In this document: in pieces, positions 15,896-23,002 of the stretch | How positions within the stretch are numbered: the stretch's first letter is position 1 | Layout of the letters: each line of letters starts with the position of its first letter | Assembly (NCBI GenBank): GCA_934153655.1 | Contig: CAKPFH010000019.1 | Coordinates: 1-24,592 of the forward strand | Direction: 5' to 3' | Source: an uncultured Bacilli bacterium | GTDB lineage: Bacteria > Bacillota_I > Bacilli_A > RF39 > UBA660 | Length of the DNA: 24,592 bases | The notes under the pieces: model-generated | What the model saw: the letters and a program-made list of their open reading frames with translations, nothing else | The model's database searches: none | Told to the model about the DNA's origin: nothing | Position numbers and translations under genes: made by a program

Positions 15896-17068
15896 ATTAT
15901 TTTTTAAAACATTTTCGTTTGAATAAACATTATTAAAGCCTATATCTCTTTTAAAAGATACTTTTAAATCAAACTCAAATAAAATTTTATTATTTTTCTT
16001 AACAATAACCATTAATTTATTACAATTCTCAAATATGGAATGCATATCTTCTATCTTACTTGTATCAAAGTCACCTAAATCTAAACTTTTTAAATTACTA
16101 CAACTATAAAACATAGCTATCATATTCGTTACCTTACTTGTGTCAAAATTACTTAAATCTAAATCAATTAAATTTCTACACTCATAAAACATCCAACCCA
16201 TATCGGTAACATTACTTGTATTAAAATTAGTTAAATCTAAATACGTTAAGTTCCTACAAAAGGAAAACATAGCATACATAACAGTTACTTTACTTGTATC
16301 AAAGTTACCAACATCTAAACTTGTTAAACCACTGCAACTAGAAAACATATATCTCATTTCTGTTACTTTACTTGTATTAAAGTTACTCACATCTAGACTT
16401 GTTAAACCACTACAACTCTGAAACATATATGACATACTTGTTACTTTGCTTGTATCAAAACTATTTAAATTCAAACTAGTTAAGCTACTACAGCCAGAAA
16501 ACATATCTTTCATAGTTGTTACTCTACTTGTATCAAAATTACTTAAATCTAAACTTTTTAAATTGCTATAACCATAGAACATATAACTCATGTCTGTTAT
16601 TCTACTTGTATCAACATTTAAAAAATCTATTTTAGTTGCATTTTTAAAATAACTAATATATCTACCAATTTTATAATCAAAAGCTGCAAATAATGAATAT
16701 CCTGTATTTAAATAAATTTTTCCAGTACTTGCTATTATTAATTTGTATTTATCTGTTTCTAATTCCTCTAACCAACCATATACTTTACCAGTTGAATTAT
16801 AAGTTAAATCTGCTTTTATAGTTGCTTTATTATACCTACTTGTTATTTCATCTTGAGATAAATCTTGAAAATACACTTCATATATTTTTTCAGCATTATT
16901 TTTTATAACATCTGGAAATGTATTCATCATATTACCATCAAATGGTAAACAATAAGTTTTTCTAATACCATTTAAAGTAATTACAGCAATAAAAACTACT
17001 AACAATATAAAAGTTAGTTTTATTTCCTTTTTCTTTAGAAATAAACTCTTTAAATTAAACTCCTTCAT
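15875..17068 (-). CDS. BspA-type leucine-rich-repeat surface protein (DUF285), dockerin lost by frameshift
   Basis: A 397-residue product as it stands. An N-terminal hydrophobic segment (LTFILLVVFIAVITLNGI) serves as signal peptide or anchor. About 100 residues follow with KVYGWLEELETDKYKLII, then eight tandem repeats of about 26 residues on the pattern FDTSKVTxMxxMFxxCxxLxxLDLSN, the BspA/DUF285 type seen in surface adhesins of Bacillota, Mollicutes and oral bacteria. A short tail ends NNDDVFIR at a TGA created by the 16-bp duplication; the unduplicated frame would continue into a dockerin. The ATG at 17068 is preferred over a GTG six bases upstream, because GAGG lies five bases before it. 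It is cotranscribed with the cohesin-like gene. Confidence 0.85.
   Translation of the reverse strand: MKEFNLKSLFLKKKEIKLTFILLVVFIAVITLNGIRKTYCLPFDGNMMNTFPDVIKNNAEKIYEVYFQDLSQDEITSRYNKATIKADLTYNSTGKVYGWLEELETDKYKLIIASTGKIYLNTGYSLFAAFDYKIGRYISYFKNATKIDFLNVDTSRITDMSYMFYGYSNLKSLDLSNFDTSRVTTMKDMFSGCSSLTSLNLNSFDTSKVTSMSYMFQSCSGLTSLDVSNFNTSKVTEMRYMFSSCSGLTSLDVGNFDTSKVTVMYAMFSFCRNLTYLDLTNFNTSNVTDMGWMFYECRNLIDLDLSNFDTSKVTNMIAMFYSCSNLKSLDLGDFDTSKIEDMHSIFENCNKLMVIVKKNNKILFEFDLKVSFKRDIGFNNVYSNENVLKNNDDVFIR
16050..16625. repeat. 78-base tandem coding repeats (DUF285)
   Basis: About eight imperfect units of roughly 78 bases encode the leucine-rich repeats. Short words such as the one coding TSKVT recur almost unchanged, so unit number could change by recombination. 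Confidence 0.8.
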
Positions 17069-17090
17069 AGTCACCTCTTATTATACTTAT

Positions 17091-17119
17091 ATAGTATCAT
17101 ATTACTTCTTTTTATTCAA
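17091..17119 (-). promoter_or_regulatory. Candidate promoter of the dockerin/cohesin surface module
   Basis: Minus strand TTGAAT (17119-17114), 17-base spacer, TACTAT (17096-17091), about 22 bases before the ATG at 17068 and behind the spoVS terminator. A moderate match. Confidence 0.45.
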
Positions 17120-17139
17120 TTAAAAATTTTGAAATTAAA

Positions 17140-17169
17140 AAAAATCAACTTATTTATTAATAAGTGATC
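17140..17169 (-). terminator. spoVS terminator
   Basis: Stem ACTTATT/AATAAGT (17148-17154 / 17159-17165) with a four-base loop, extended outward to GATC/GATT with one bulged T, then a T-run on the minus strand. It starts nine bases after the spoVS stop. Confidence 0.8.
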
Positions 17170-17177
17170 TTTATTTT

Positions 17178-17438
17178 TTATCTTGCTTCAACAATTAATT
17201 TAATTGCTGTTCTTTCTTCTCCATCAACAATGATATCTGAAAATGCTGGAGTACAAACTAAGTTTTTTCCACTTGGAGCAACAAAACCTCTAGCAATAGC
17301 AATTGCTTTAACTGCTTGATTAATAGCTCCGGCTCCTATAGCTTGAATTTCAACTATTTTAGTATCTTTAAAAACATTAGCAAGTGCACCGGCAACACTT
17401 GATGGATTAGATTTACTACTTACTTTAAGTGTTTCCAC
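17178..17438 (-). CDS. spoVS: Stage V sporulation protein S
   Basis: With a GTG start at 17438 the protein is 86 residues, the same as Bacillus SpoVS, and opens METLKVSSKSNPSSVAGALA. The diagnostic blocks IQAIGAGAINQAVKAIAIAR, GFVAPSGKNLVC and DGEERTAIKLIVEAR are all present. SpoVS is a small Alba-like protein; in Bacillus, loss blocks spore coat and cortex development and affects septation, and relatives occur in some non-sporulating bacteria. GGAGG lies five bases before the GTG. An ATG twelve bases further upstream overlaps that binding site and adds four residues absent from the family, so it is rejected. It has its own terminator and is not in an operon. Confidence 0.95.
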   Translation of the reverse strand: METLKVSSKSNPSSVAGALANVFKDTKIVEIQAIGAGAINQAVKAIAIARGFVAPSGKNLVCTPAFSDIIVDGEERTAIKLIVEAR

Positions 17439-17457
17439 ATATTCCTCCATTCATTTA

Positions 17458-17465
17458 ACTGTATG
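17458..17465 (-). promoter_or_regulatory. Possible sigma-E/sigma-K-like -10 box upstream of spoVS
   Basis: CATACAGT on the minus strand fits the sigma-E -10 pattern CATACAnT and the sigma-K pattern CATAnnnT, about 20 bases before the GTG. The -35 region is not distinctive, so this is only suggestive. Confidence 0.25.
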
Positions 17466-17513
17466 TCTATTTTTTTAAAAAATAACTTATATGTGAAAAA
17501 AGTAAGAATATTT

Positions 17514-17633
17514 TTATGGTTTTAAGGCTGTAATTGGAACAACATATATTCCATCTTCTCTTCTATAAGCATAATCGATCATCCCACATATTACACATAA
17601 AAAGGCTGCTTTTAGTATACTTTTTATAGTATA
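17514..17633 (-). pseudogene. 39-codon gene remnant without a start
   Basis: An open frame bounded by TAA (17636-17634) and TAA (17516-17514) encodes LKAAFLCVICGMIDYAYRRE followed by DGIYVVPITALKP. The composition is protein-like and unlike random AT-rich translation, but no start codon precedes it; only an internal ATG would give 22 residues. The end resembles, from memory, the C-terminal tail of DUF4143-type AAA ATPases, so it may be the last part of a deleted gene. The stretch 17640-17700 upstream carries two imperfect copies of a motif around GCACAATGAAAT / GCATAATGAAAT, and an AT-rich hairpin near 17614-17633. Confidence 0.4.
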
Positions 17634-17706
17634 TTATAATTTCATTATGCAATTTTCACACATTTCATTGTGCGAATTTCACATTTAAATAATATTATAA
17701 GTTGTT

Positions 17707-18747
17707 TTAATCCGGTGTACTTCTTAAATTATTCATGAAATCAATTACTCTTTGTTTTTCTTCTTTATTTGCTATAACATCAGGTTGCCATTTTTCATAT
17801 CCACTTTTTGAACTATATAAATAACAAGGAATAATTATATTATCTTGTTTAACAAGATTAGAGTTATTATCAAATTCTAATTCAACTTGAAAAATTATGG
17901 TTCTATTTAAAAGAGTTGTAGTACCCCCGAATAAAAAACTTCCTAAAGAATAAACAATTGTTTTCCCTTGATAAGTTTCCATTGGTTGTAAAACATGAGG
18001 ATGAGCACCTATTACTAGATCAGCTCCATAATCAACAAAATCATGAGCATATCTTTTTATATCATCAGGTGGTTGATATTGATATTCTACTCCACCATGA
18101 AAATAAATTATAACGTAATCAACTTTTTTCTTAACATTTTTTATTTTTTCTATTACTTGATTTTTTTGAAATTCATGAAATAAATTACAACAAATTATTC
18201 CTATTTTAAAACCATTTTTCTGAATTATAACTTCATCTTCCAAACCTGGTATAACATTTGCTTCTTTTAAAGCGGAAACTGTATCTTTATAACCTATATT
18301 ACCATAATCATATGTATGATTATTCATAAGAGATACTATTTCTATACTACTTTTTTTATAAATATTAGCATATTTTTTAGCACTGATATACCAATAAGCT
18401 GGACTATAATTCTTTTCTATTGGTAATAATTTATTATCTGAAAAAACATTTTCGCCATTAGCAATGGTAAAATCATCATTTTCAAATATATGTTTTACTT
18501 TTTTATAAGGATAATCATAATCATGAGTTTCTAGAAGATCTTGAAAATTTTGATATGTCTTCTCACCTTTAAAAGATGCAAGTAAAGAATCTCCTATAAA
18601 AGATAATTTAACTTTTCTTGTATCAGGAGTTTTTAAAGTAATTTCTTTTCCATAGTGATTAGTATTTAATAATTCTATTTCATTTATACCTGTTAATATA
18701 TAGATTAAGCCTGATAATAATATTGCAAAACTTAAAACTTTTTTCAT
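17707..18747 (-). CDS. CapA-family (poly-gamma-glutamate synthesis type) metallophosphatase-like protein
   Basis: A 346-residue exported protein: N-terminal hydrophobic segment (about 5-20), then the CapA/PgsA fold related to calcineurin-like phosphatases. Motifs in order are SFIGDSLL, ANGENVFSD, SLMNNHTYDYGN, IIYFHGGVEYQ, VIGAHPHVLQP and TIVYSLGSFLFGG; these are the Asp, Asn and His positions expected to bind metal. CapA in Bacillus is needed for poly-gamma-glutamate export or attachment, but most family members lie away from capBC, as here, and their role is unclear. AGGTGA lies just before the ATG at 18747. It follows thioredoxin, with a strong terminator in between, so expression must come from read-through or an internal promoter I could not see. 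Confidence 0.88.
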   Translation of the reverse strand: MKKVLSFAILLSGLIYILTGINEIELLNTNHYGKEITLKTPDTRKVKLSFIGDSLLASFKGEKTYQNFQDLLETHDYDYPYKKVKHIFENDDFTIANGENVFSDNKLLPIEKNYSPAYWYISAKKYANIYKKSSIEIVSLMNNHTYDYGNIGYKDTVSALKEANVIPGLEDEVIIQKNGFKIGIICCNLFHEFQKNQVIEKIKNVKKKVDYVIIYFHGGVEYQYQPPDDIKRYAHDFVDYGADLVIGAHPHVLQPMETYQGKTIVYSLGSFLFGGTTTLLNRTIIFQVELEFDNNSNLVKQDNIIIPCYLYSSKSGYEKWQPDVIANKEEKQRVIDFMNNLRSTPD

Positions 18748-18756
18748 ATTTCACCT

Positions 18757-18784
18757 AAAAAGCACAAAATCAAGGTTTTGTGCT
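18757..18784 (-). terminator. Terminator/attenuator between thioredoxin and capA genes
   Basis: Perfect 9-bp stem AGCACAAAA/TTTTGTGCT (18761-18769 / 18776-18784), six-base loop, then TTTTT reading leftward. Its 5' arm begins in the thioredoxin stop codon and it ends only about 10-14 bases before the capA start. Confidence 0.85.
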
Positions 18785-19076
18785 ACTTTTCATTTATAAA
18801 ATTTAATAATTCTTCTTTATTTAAATAACCTACATGATTTTTAACTATTTTATTATCTTCAAATAAGATTAAATTTGGTATACTCATGACTCCATATTTC
18901 TGAGCTATTTCAGGAAACTTATCAACATCTACTTTTAATATTTCAATTTCATTACTGATTTCTTCTAATACTTCCGTTAACATACGACAAGGTCCACACC
19001 AATTAGCATAAAAATCAACTAATATTTTTTTATCTTTTATTTCTGTTTCAAAATCATCACTTAAGTATTTAATCAT
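18783..19076 (-). CDS. Thioredoxin
   Basis: A 97-residue thioredoxin fold with the classical redox motif WCGPC (Trp26 to Cys30) after LVDFYAN, the DVDKFPEIAQKYGVMSIPNL block with the cis-Pro at 67, and the closing GYLNKEELLNFI helix. It has no signal peptide, so it is a cytoplasmic disulfide reductase; the size is slightly under the usual 103-108 residues. It overlaps the CvpA-like gene by eight bases and ends in the terminator hairpin. The pairing with cvpA is a positional association only. No thioredoxin reductase is in the window. Confidence 0.95.
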   Translation of the reverse strand: MIKYLSDDFETEIKDKKILVDFYANWCGPCRMLTEVLEEISNEIEILKVDVDKFPEIAQKYGVMSIPNLILFEDNKIVKNHVGYLNKEELLNFINEK

Positions 19077-19788
19077 TTTGCTCCTTATATTTATTCAAAA
19101 TATTTTCTACTCCATCAAAGGTAAACTTACCTCTTTTATATAATTCATTAGCTGTATTATAGGAAACTACTTTCTTTTCTAACATCATATCAAGAGTTTT
19201 TTGATTTAAAACTGTAACATCTTTTTCATCTTTTAAAGCATAGATATCTTCTATAACTGTAACTGTATTTCTAGTAACATCAGATAAAACTGGTGATGAT
19301 GTTAAAATTGTTTTAGATAAATTACTATCTTGGAAGAAAGTAAAACTAAAAGCTGGTTGAGTTAAGAAGAAAAGTATAACAAAAGCTAAAACATATCCTT
19401 CTAGTAAACCTCCAATAAAACCTAAAATCTTAGAAGGAACTCCTAAAATAATTGTTATACGAAGTAATTTTTCAAATAAACCAGTAATTGATAAAATAAC
19501 ATCAAATACTATTAGTAAACCAGCAAGTACTAAAACAAAAGCTAAAGTTTGATAAACTAAGATATTTAAAGTTATAACTCCTTTAAATAAGTTTGGAAAA
19601 TCAAACATTGGTAAATTCATTTTTAATAAAAACCAATCTCCAACAACATCTTTAAATTTATAAGCTAGGTAAAAAGTAAGAATTAAACCAACACATAAAA
19701 CTAATTGTTTAAATACTCCTCTTTTAAAACCCATAATACCAGATAATAAGATAAAAATTATTATAATTATGTCAACTATATTTTTCAT
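19069..19788 (-). CDS. CvpA-family membrane protein
   Basis: A 239-residue protein opening VDIIIIIFILLSGIMGFKRG, the CvpA-family signature (D near the start of the first helix, G-x-x-x-G-x-x-x-G turn). About four membrane helices lie in the first 150 residues (roughly 3-20, 25-45, 75-100, 118-145), then a hydrophilic tail of about 85 residues with short helices. CvpA proteins were first linked to colicin V production and purF operons in enterics; in Bacillota (YshB) they lie near mutS2 or thioredoxin genes and appear tied to envelope homeostasis. It starts 12 bases after the Pro/Val-rich gene and overlaps thioredoxin, so these three form an operon. Confidence 0.85.
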   Translation of the reverse strand: MKNIVDIIIIIFILLSGIMGFKRGVFKQLVLCVGLILTFYLAYKFKDVVGDWFLLKMNLPMFDFPNLFKGVITLNILVYQTLAFVLVLAGLLIVFDVILSITGLFEKLLRITIILGVPSKILGFIGGLLEGYVLAFVILFFLTQPAFSFTFFQDSNLSKTILTSSPVLSDVTRNTVTVIEDIYALKDEKDVTVLNQKTLDMMLEKKVVSYNTANELYKRGKFTFDGVENILNKYKEQND

Positions 19789-19800
19789 GTTTTATCCTTT

Positions 19801-20691
19801 CTATAATGATTCTATATCATCTTTTTTAACTTCAAAGTTTGTAGGTGCACTTAAATTAGGTTCAATACTTATTGGTTGAGGTTGTACTTCAACTGGAGCA
19901 CTTGGAGTAACATTAACTGGTTGAGGAGTTGGTTGCATATTAACTTGAGGCATTTCAACAGGGGCAACTGGCTCACTAGCAACTGGAGTAACAGGGCTAA
20001 CTGGAGTTACTTGAGGTGCAACAGGAGTTACTGGTATTGGTTGAACTACAGAACTAGCAGGCTCAATATTAATTGGTTGCATAGTAACACTAGGAGCAAC
20101 TTCTGGCATTTGATAAGTAGGCTCTGGTGTACTAACTTGACTAGCTGGATTAAAAGCTACAGGTTGAATAGTTGGTTCAATATTAATTGGTTGAGCTACT
20201 TGAGGTGCAACAGAAGGTGTAACCGGTGTTATAGTTGGCTCGATATTAATAGGTTGAACTTCTACTTGTTTAACTGGTTCCATACTAATTGGTTGAGCAA
20301 CAGGTTCTTCAGGTACAATATTAATTTGAGGCATTTCAACAGGGGCAACTGGCTCACTAGCAACTGGAGTAACAGGAGTAACTGGTGTTATTTGAGGTTC
20401 AACTGGACTTGCAGTTGGTTCTACAAAACTTGCTTGTCCTCCGCTAATATTATTTTCAAGAGGAGCTGGTTCCATAGTTGCTGCAAAATTAACAGGTGCT
20501 GTTCCCTGCACAGTAGGTGTAACTTCAGGTACAACAGTATTTTCTACCTTAACATCCTCTACTTTTTCTTTTTTCTTTCCCTTTAATGATGATATAAAGA
20601 TAATAATTGATATTAAAATTAACAAACATCCTACTCCGGTTAAAATACCAGGTGTTGTTAAAAACCAACTAAAATCAAAATTTTTTAACAT
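19801..20691 (-). CDS. Membrane-anchored Pro/Val/Thr-rich repeat protein, function unknown
   Basis: A 296-residue protein with one membrane helix near the N-terminus (ILTGVGCLLILISIIIFIS, about 16-34) followed by KGKKKEK, so the long tail is most likely cytoplasmic by the positive-inside rule. The tail (about 50-285) is almost free of aromatic residues and is built from short repeats: QPINIEP-like units recur at least five times, and TPVASEPVAPVEMPQ occurs twice from a 51-base identical DNA duplication. It ends in an acidic KKDDIESL. Such a single-span protein with a disordered Pro-rich arm could act as a scaffold in the CvpA operon, but this is inference; no family is recognised. Confidence 0.75.
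   Translation of the reverse strand: MLKNFDFSWFLTTPGILTGVGCLLILISIIIFISSLKGKKKEKVEDVKVENTVVPEVTPTVQGTAPVNFAATMEPAPLENNISGGQASFVEPTASPVEPQITPVTPVTPVASEPVAPVEMPQINIVPEEPVAQPISMEPVKQVEVQPINIEPTITPVTPSVAPQVAQPINIEPTIQPVAFNPASQVSTPEPTYQMPEVAPSVTMQPINIEPASSVVQPIPVTPVAPQVTPVSPVTPVASEPVAPVEMPQVNMQPTPQPVNVTPSAPVEVQPQPISIEPNLSAPTNFEVKKDDIESL
19945..20376. repeat. 51-bp exact duplication inside the Pro-rich gene
   Basis: Bases 19945-19995 and 20326-20376 are identical, 381 bases (127 codons) apart and in the same frame. They sit among many shorter imperfect repeats, indicating recent internal duplication or gene conversion. Confidence 0.9.
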
Positions 20692-20731
20692 ATAAATTCA
20701 TCTCCCAATCTATTCTACATATTATAATAAA

Positions 20732-20760
20732 ATAATAGCAAATTTAGTTAAGAAAATCAA
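20732..20760 (-). promoter_or_regulatory. Promoter of the Pro-rich/cvpA/thioredoxin operon
   Basis: Minus strand TTGATT (20760-20755), 17-base spacer, TATTAT (20737-20732), about 41 bases before the ATG at 20691. It overlaps the inverted repeat that follows uppP. Confidence 0.5.
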
Positions 20761-20778
20761 CCTTTTTTAACTAAATTT
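20740..20778 (-). terminator. Inverted repeat at the end of uppP, possible terminator
   Basis: Perfect 12-bp arms 20740-20751 / 20767-20778 with a 15-base loop; the outer arm overlaps the uppP stop codon. It lacks a clean T-run after the stem, and the downstream promoter lies inside it, so its role is uncertain. Confidence 0.5.
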
Positions 20779-21592
20779 ATTTAAATAATAAAACTACTAA
20801 ACAAGCTAAAGCCATAATTAAACGATACCACATAAATATATTATAATCATGACTTTTAAGATATTTAAGTAAAAATTTAATACATAAAAGTCCAGAAATA
20901 AATGATACTAAAATCCCAATTACAAATACAGATGTATTATAAGTTATTAAAGATAACATTTCTCCTTTTAATACTTTAATAAAGACAGCTCCAGCAACAA
21001 CAGGTGCTGATAAATAGAAAGAAAACTTAGCTGCATCTTCTCTATTTAATTTTAAGCATCTTGCTGCAGCAATAGTTGTACCACTTCTTGAAAATCCTGG
21101 TATTAAAGCACATACTTGACTACAACCAATAATAATGGCATCTTTTAATTTCATTTCTTTAAAACTTTTACTTTGTTTATTATATTTATCACATAAATAA
21201 ATAATTACTCCCATTAAAGCAAGACAAGATAAAATTAAAACATAATTACTACGAACTAATTCATCAATTTTTTCTTCAAACAAAACTCCCATAATAGCAG
21301 CTGGTATAGTTGCAACTACTATATACCATAAAATCTTTCCATCCGTTGTTTTAACTCCTTTAGTAAATCCATCTTTTATCATATGTAAAAAATCTTTAAA
21401 GAAATAAACTAAAATAGCAAGAAGAGTTCCAAAATGAAGAGCTATATCAAAACACATTTCAAAGTCCCCTGTAATAAAAGAACCTATTCCAAAAATATCC
21501 CTAAAAATAATTAAATGAGCACTTGATGATATAGGTAAAAATTCCGCAATCCCCTGAATAATTCCTAAAATAATCACTTGTAATATTTTCAT
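20777..21592 (-). CDS. uppP: Undecaprenyl-diphosphate phosphatase UppP/BacA
   Basis: A 271-residue polytopic protein, normal length for UppP. Both signature motifs are intact: GIIQGIAEFLPISSSAHL near the N-terminus (with the catalytic Glu) and PGFSRSGTT in the second half (with the catalytic Arg). About seven to eight helices can be seen. It removes one phosphate from undecaprenyl diphosphate, recycling the lipid carrier for peptidoglycan and other envelope polymers; its presence argues for a cell wall and so against a wall-less Mollicute. GGTGA lies before the ATG at 21592, and an extended -10 (TGATATACT) lies upstream. It is divergent from a lipid-flippase-type gene, which fits a shared role in carrier-lipid traffic. 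Confidence 0.96.
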   Translation of the reverse strand: MKILQVIILGIIQGIAEFLPISSSAHLIIFRDIFGIGSFITGDFEMCFDIALHFGTLLAILVYFFKDFLHMIKDGFTKGVKTTDGKILWYIVVATIPAAIMGVLFEEKIDELVRSNYVLILSCLALMGVIIYLCDKYNKQSKSFKEMKLKDAIIIGCSQVCALIPGFSRSGTTIAAARCLKLNREDAAKFSFYLSAPVVAGAVFIKVLKGEMLSLITYNTSVFVIGILVSFISGLLCIKFLLKYLKSHDYNIFMWYRLIMALACLVVLLFK

Positions 21593-21633
21593 AATTCACC
21601 TTCATAATAAGTATATCACATTTTTTATTTTTT

Positions 21634-21662
21634 TTGATATTTTTTTAACTAAAACATATTAT
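21634..21662 (+). promoter_or_regulatory. Promoter of the flippase gene, close enough for a leaderless transcript
   Basis: TTGATA (21634-21639), 17-base spacer, TATTAT (21657-21662). The ATG begins only six bases after the -10 box, where transcription would be expected to start. No Shine-Dalgarno sequence is visible. Confidence 0.55.
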
Positions 21663-21667
21663 TTAAT

Positions 21668-22972
21668 ATGAAAAAAGAAACATTTATTAAAAGTACTATT
21701 ATTTTAATGATAGGTGGTTTTTTAACCAAAATATTAGGAATTCTTATAAAAGTTATTATGACAAGAAATTCAAGTCTTGAAGTAATTAGTTTATATATGT
21801 TAGTAATGCCAACTTTTTCTTTAATGATGGCAATTTCCCAATTAGGATTTGCAACAGGAATATCAAAAGTTGTAAGTGAAAATAAACATAGTAGTAAAAA
21901 AATATTATTTTCTATTTTACCTATATCTATTTTTATAAATATAATTTTAACTATAATATTAATATTTACTAGTCATTTTATAGCTTTTAATTTATTAAAA
22001 AATGAACAAGCTTATTTACCTATTTTAGCTATTTCTTTAGTTTTACCATTTGATTCTTTATCAAGTATTTTAAGAGGTTTTTTCTTTGGTAAAGAAAAAA
22101 TGATTCCTCATGTTGTTAGTAATATATCTGAGCAAATAGTAAGACTTTTATTCATGCTTCTAATTCTTCCTAAATTAATAACAAAAGGAATTGTTTTTAC
22201 AACTACTAGTTTAATTTTAATAAATGTTTTATCTGAACTTGTTGCAAGTTTAGTTTTAATATTTTTTTTACCTAAAAAATTTAAAATAGAAAAACAAGAT
22301 TTAAAACCTAATTTTAATAGTATGGGAAGTGTTTTAGAAGTAGCCTTACCTACTACTTTAACAAGAATTATAGGAACTATTTCTTTCTTCTTTGAACCAA
22401 TTATTTTAACCTATGTCCTATCTTTAAATAATTATTCTATTAGTTATATAACAACTGAATACGGAGTAATAAATGGTTTTGTTATGCCTATTTTATTATT
22501 ACCAGGTTTCTTTACAGGTGCCATTTCCAGTGCTCTTTTACCAGTTATTTCAAGAGAATATCAAAAGAAGAATTATAATTATATAAAAAGAAAATTAAAA
22601 CAAGCTTTAATCCTTTCTTTATTAATAGGAATACCTGCAACCTTAATAATAGCAATGTACCCTGATTTCTTTTTAAATATGTTATATAAAACCAGTCATG
22701 GAGCAAGTTATATAAAAAAAATAGCATTTATATTTATACTATTTTATATAGAAGCCCCTTTAGCAACATTTTTACAAGCAACTAATAAAGCTAAAGAAGT
22801 AATGTATGATAACTTTATTGGTATTATTCTAAAAACTGTTTTTCTTTTCTTACTAAGTTTTATCAAAGGAATAGGTTTATACAGTTTATTAATAGCATCA
22901 GGTATTAATATATTAATTACTACCTTAAGACATATAAAACATATAAAAGACTTGTTTAAAAACTTTAACTAA
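21668..22972 (+). CDS. SpoVB/MurJ-type lipid-linked polysaccharide flippase
   Basis: A 434-residue MOP-superfamily membrane protein with about 12 hydrophobic helices. The N-terminus FIKSTIILMIGGFLTKILGI and the later GISKVVSEN, LRGFFFGKEKM, MPILLLPGFFTGAISSALLP and FLQATNKAKEVM match the polysaccharide-biosynthesis/SpoVB group. Members flip lipid-linked envelope precursors; SpoVB acts in spore cortex formation, and related proteins overlap with MurJ or export other polymers. It is shorter than typical SpoVB (about 518 residues, 14 helices), so one helix pair may be missing at the C-terminus. Being divergent from uppP supports a carrier-lipid role. The start is the only one consistent with the family N-terminus, yet there is no ribosome binding site before it. 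Confidence 0.88.
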   Translation: MKKETFIKSTIILMIGGFLTKILGILIKVIMTRNSSLEVISLYMLVMPTFSLMMAISQLGFATGISKVVSENKHSSKKILFSILPISIFINIILTIILIFTSHFIAFNLLKNEQAYLPILAISLVLPFDSLSSILRGFFFGKEKMIPHVVSNISEQIVRLLFMLLILPKLITKGIVFTTTSLILINVLSELVASLVLIFFLPKKFKIEKQDLKPNFNSMGSVLEVALPTTLTRIIGTISFFFEPIILTYVLSLNNYSISYITTEYGVINGFVMPILLLPGFFTGAISSALLPVISREYQKKNYNYIKRKLKQALILSLLIGIPATLIIAMYPDFFLNMLYKTSHGASYIKKIAFIFILFYIEAPLATFLQATNKAKEVMYDNFIGIILKTVFLFLLSFIKGIGLYSLLIASGINILITTLRHIKHIKDLFKNFN

Positions 22973-22995
22973 AAAACTACTCAATTAAGAGTAGT
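22971..22995 (-). terminator. Terminator, mainly for the minus-strand surface protein
   Basis: Perfect 7-bp stem ACTACTC/GAGTAGT (22976-22982 / 22989-22995), six-base loop, T-run on the minus strand. On the plus strand, where it follows the flippase stop, the tail is only weakly T-rich. Confidence 0.8.
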
Positions 22996-23002
22996 ATAAA
23001 AT

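Noticed and set aside
16050..16625. The 78-base repeats as a non-coding repeat array
   Set aside because: They keep one reading frame and encode a well-known leucine-rich-repeat pattern, so they are coding repeats.
17439..17450. ATG at 17450 as spoVS start
   Set aside because: It overlaps the ribosome binding site and adds four residues not found in the family; the GTG at 17438 gives the standard 86 residues.
19876..20586. Long plus-strand frame opposite the Pro-rich gene
   Set aside because: It is the antisense shadow of a repetitive coding sequence; its Asn/Trp/Ser-rich translation has no protein character.
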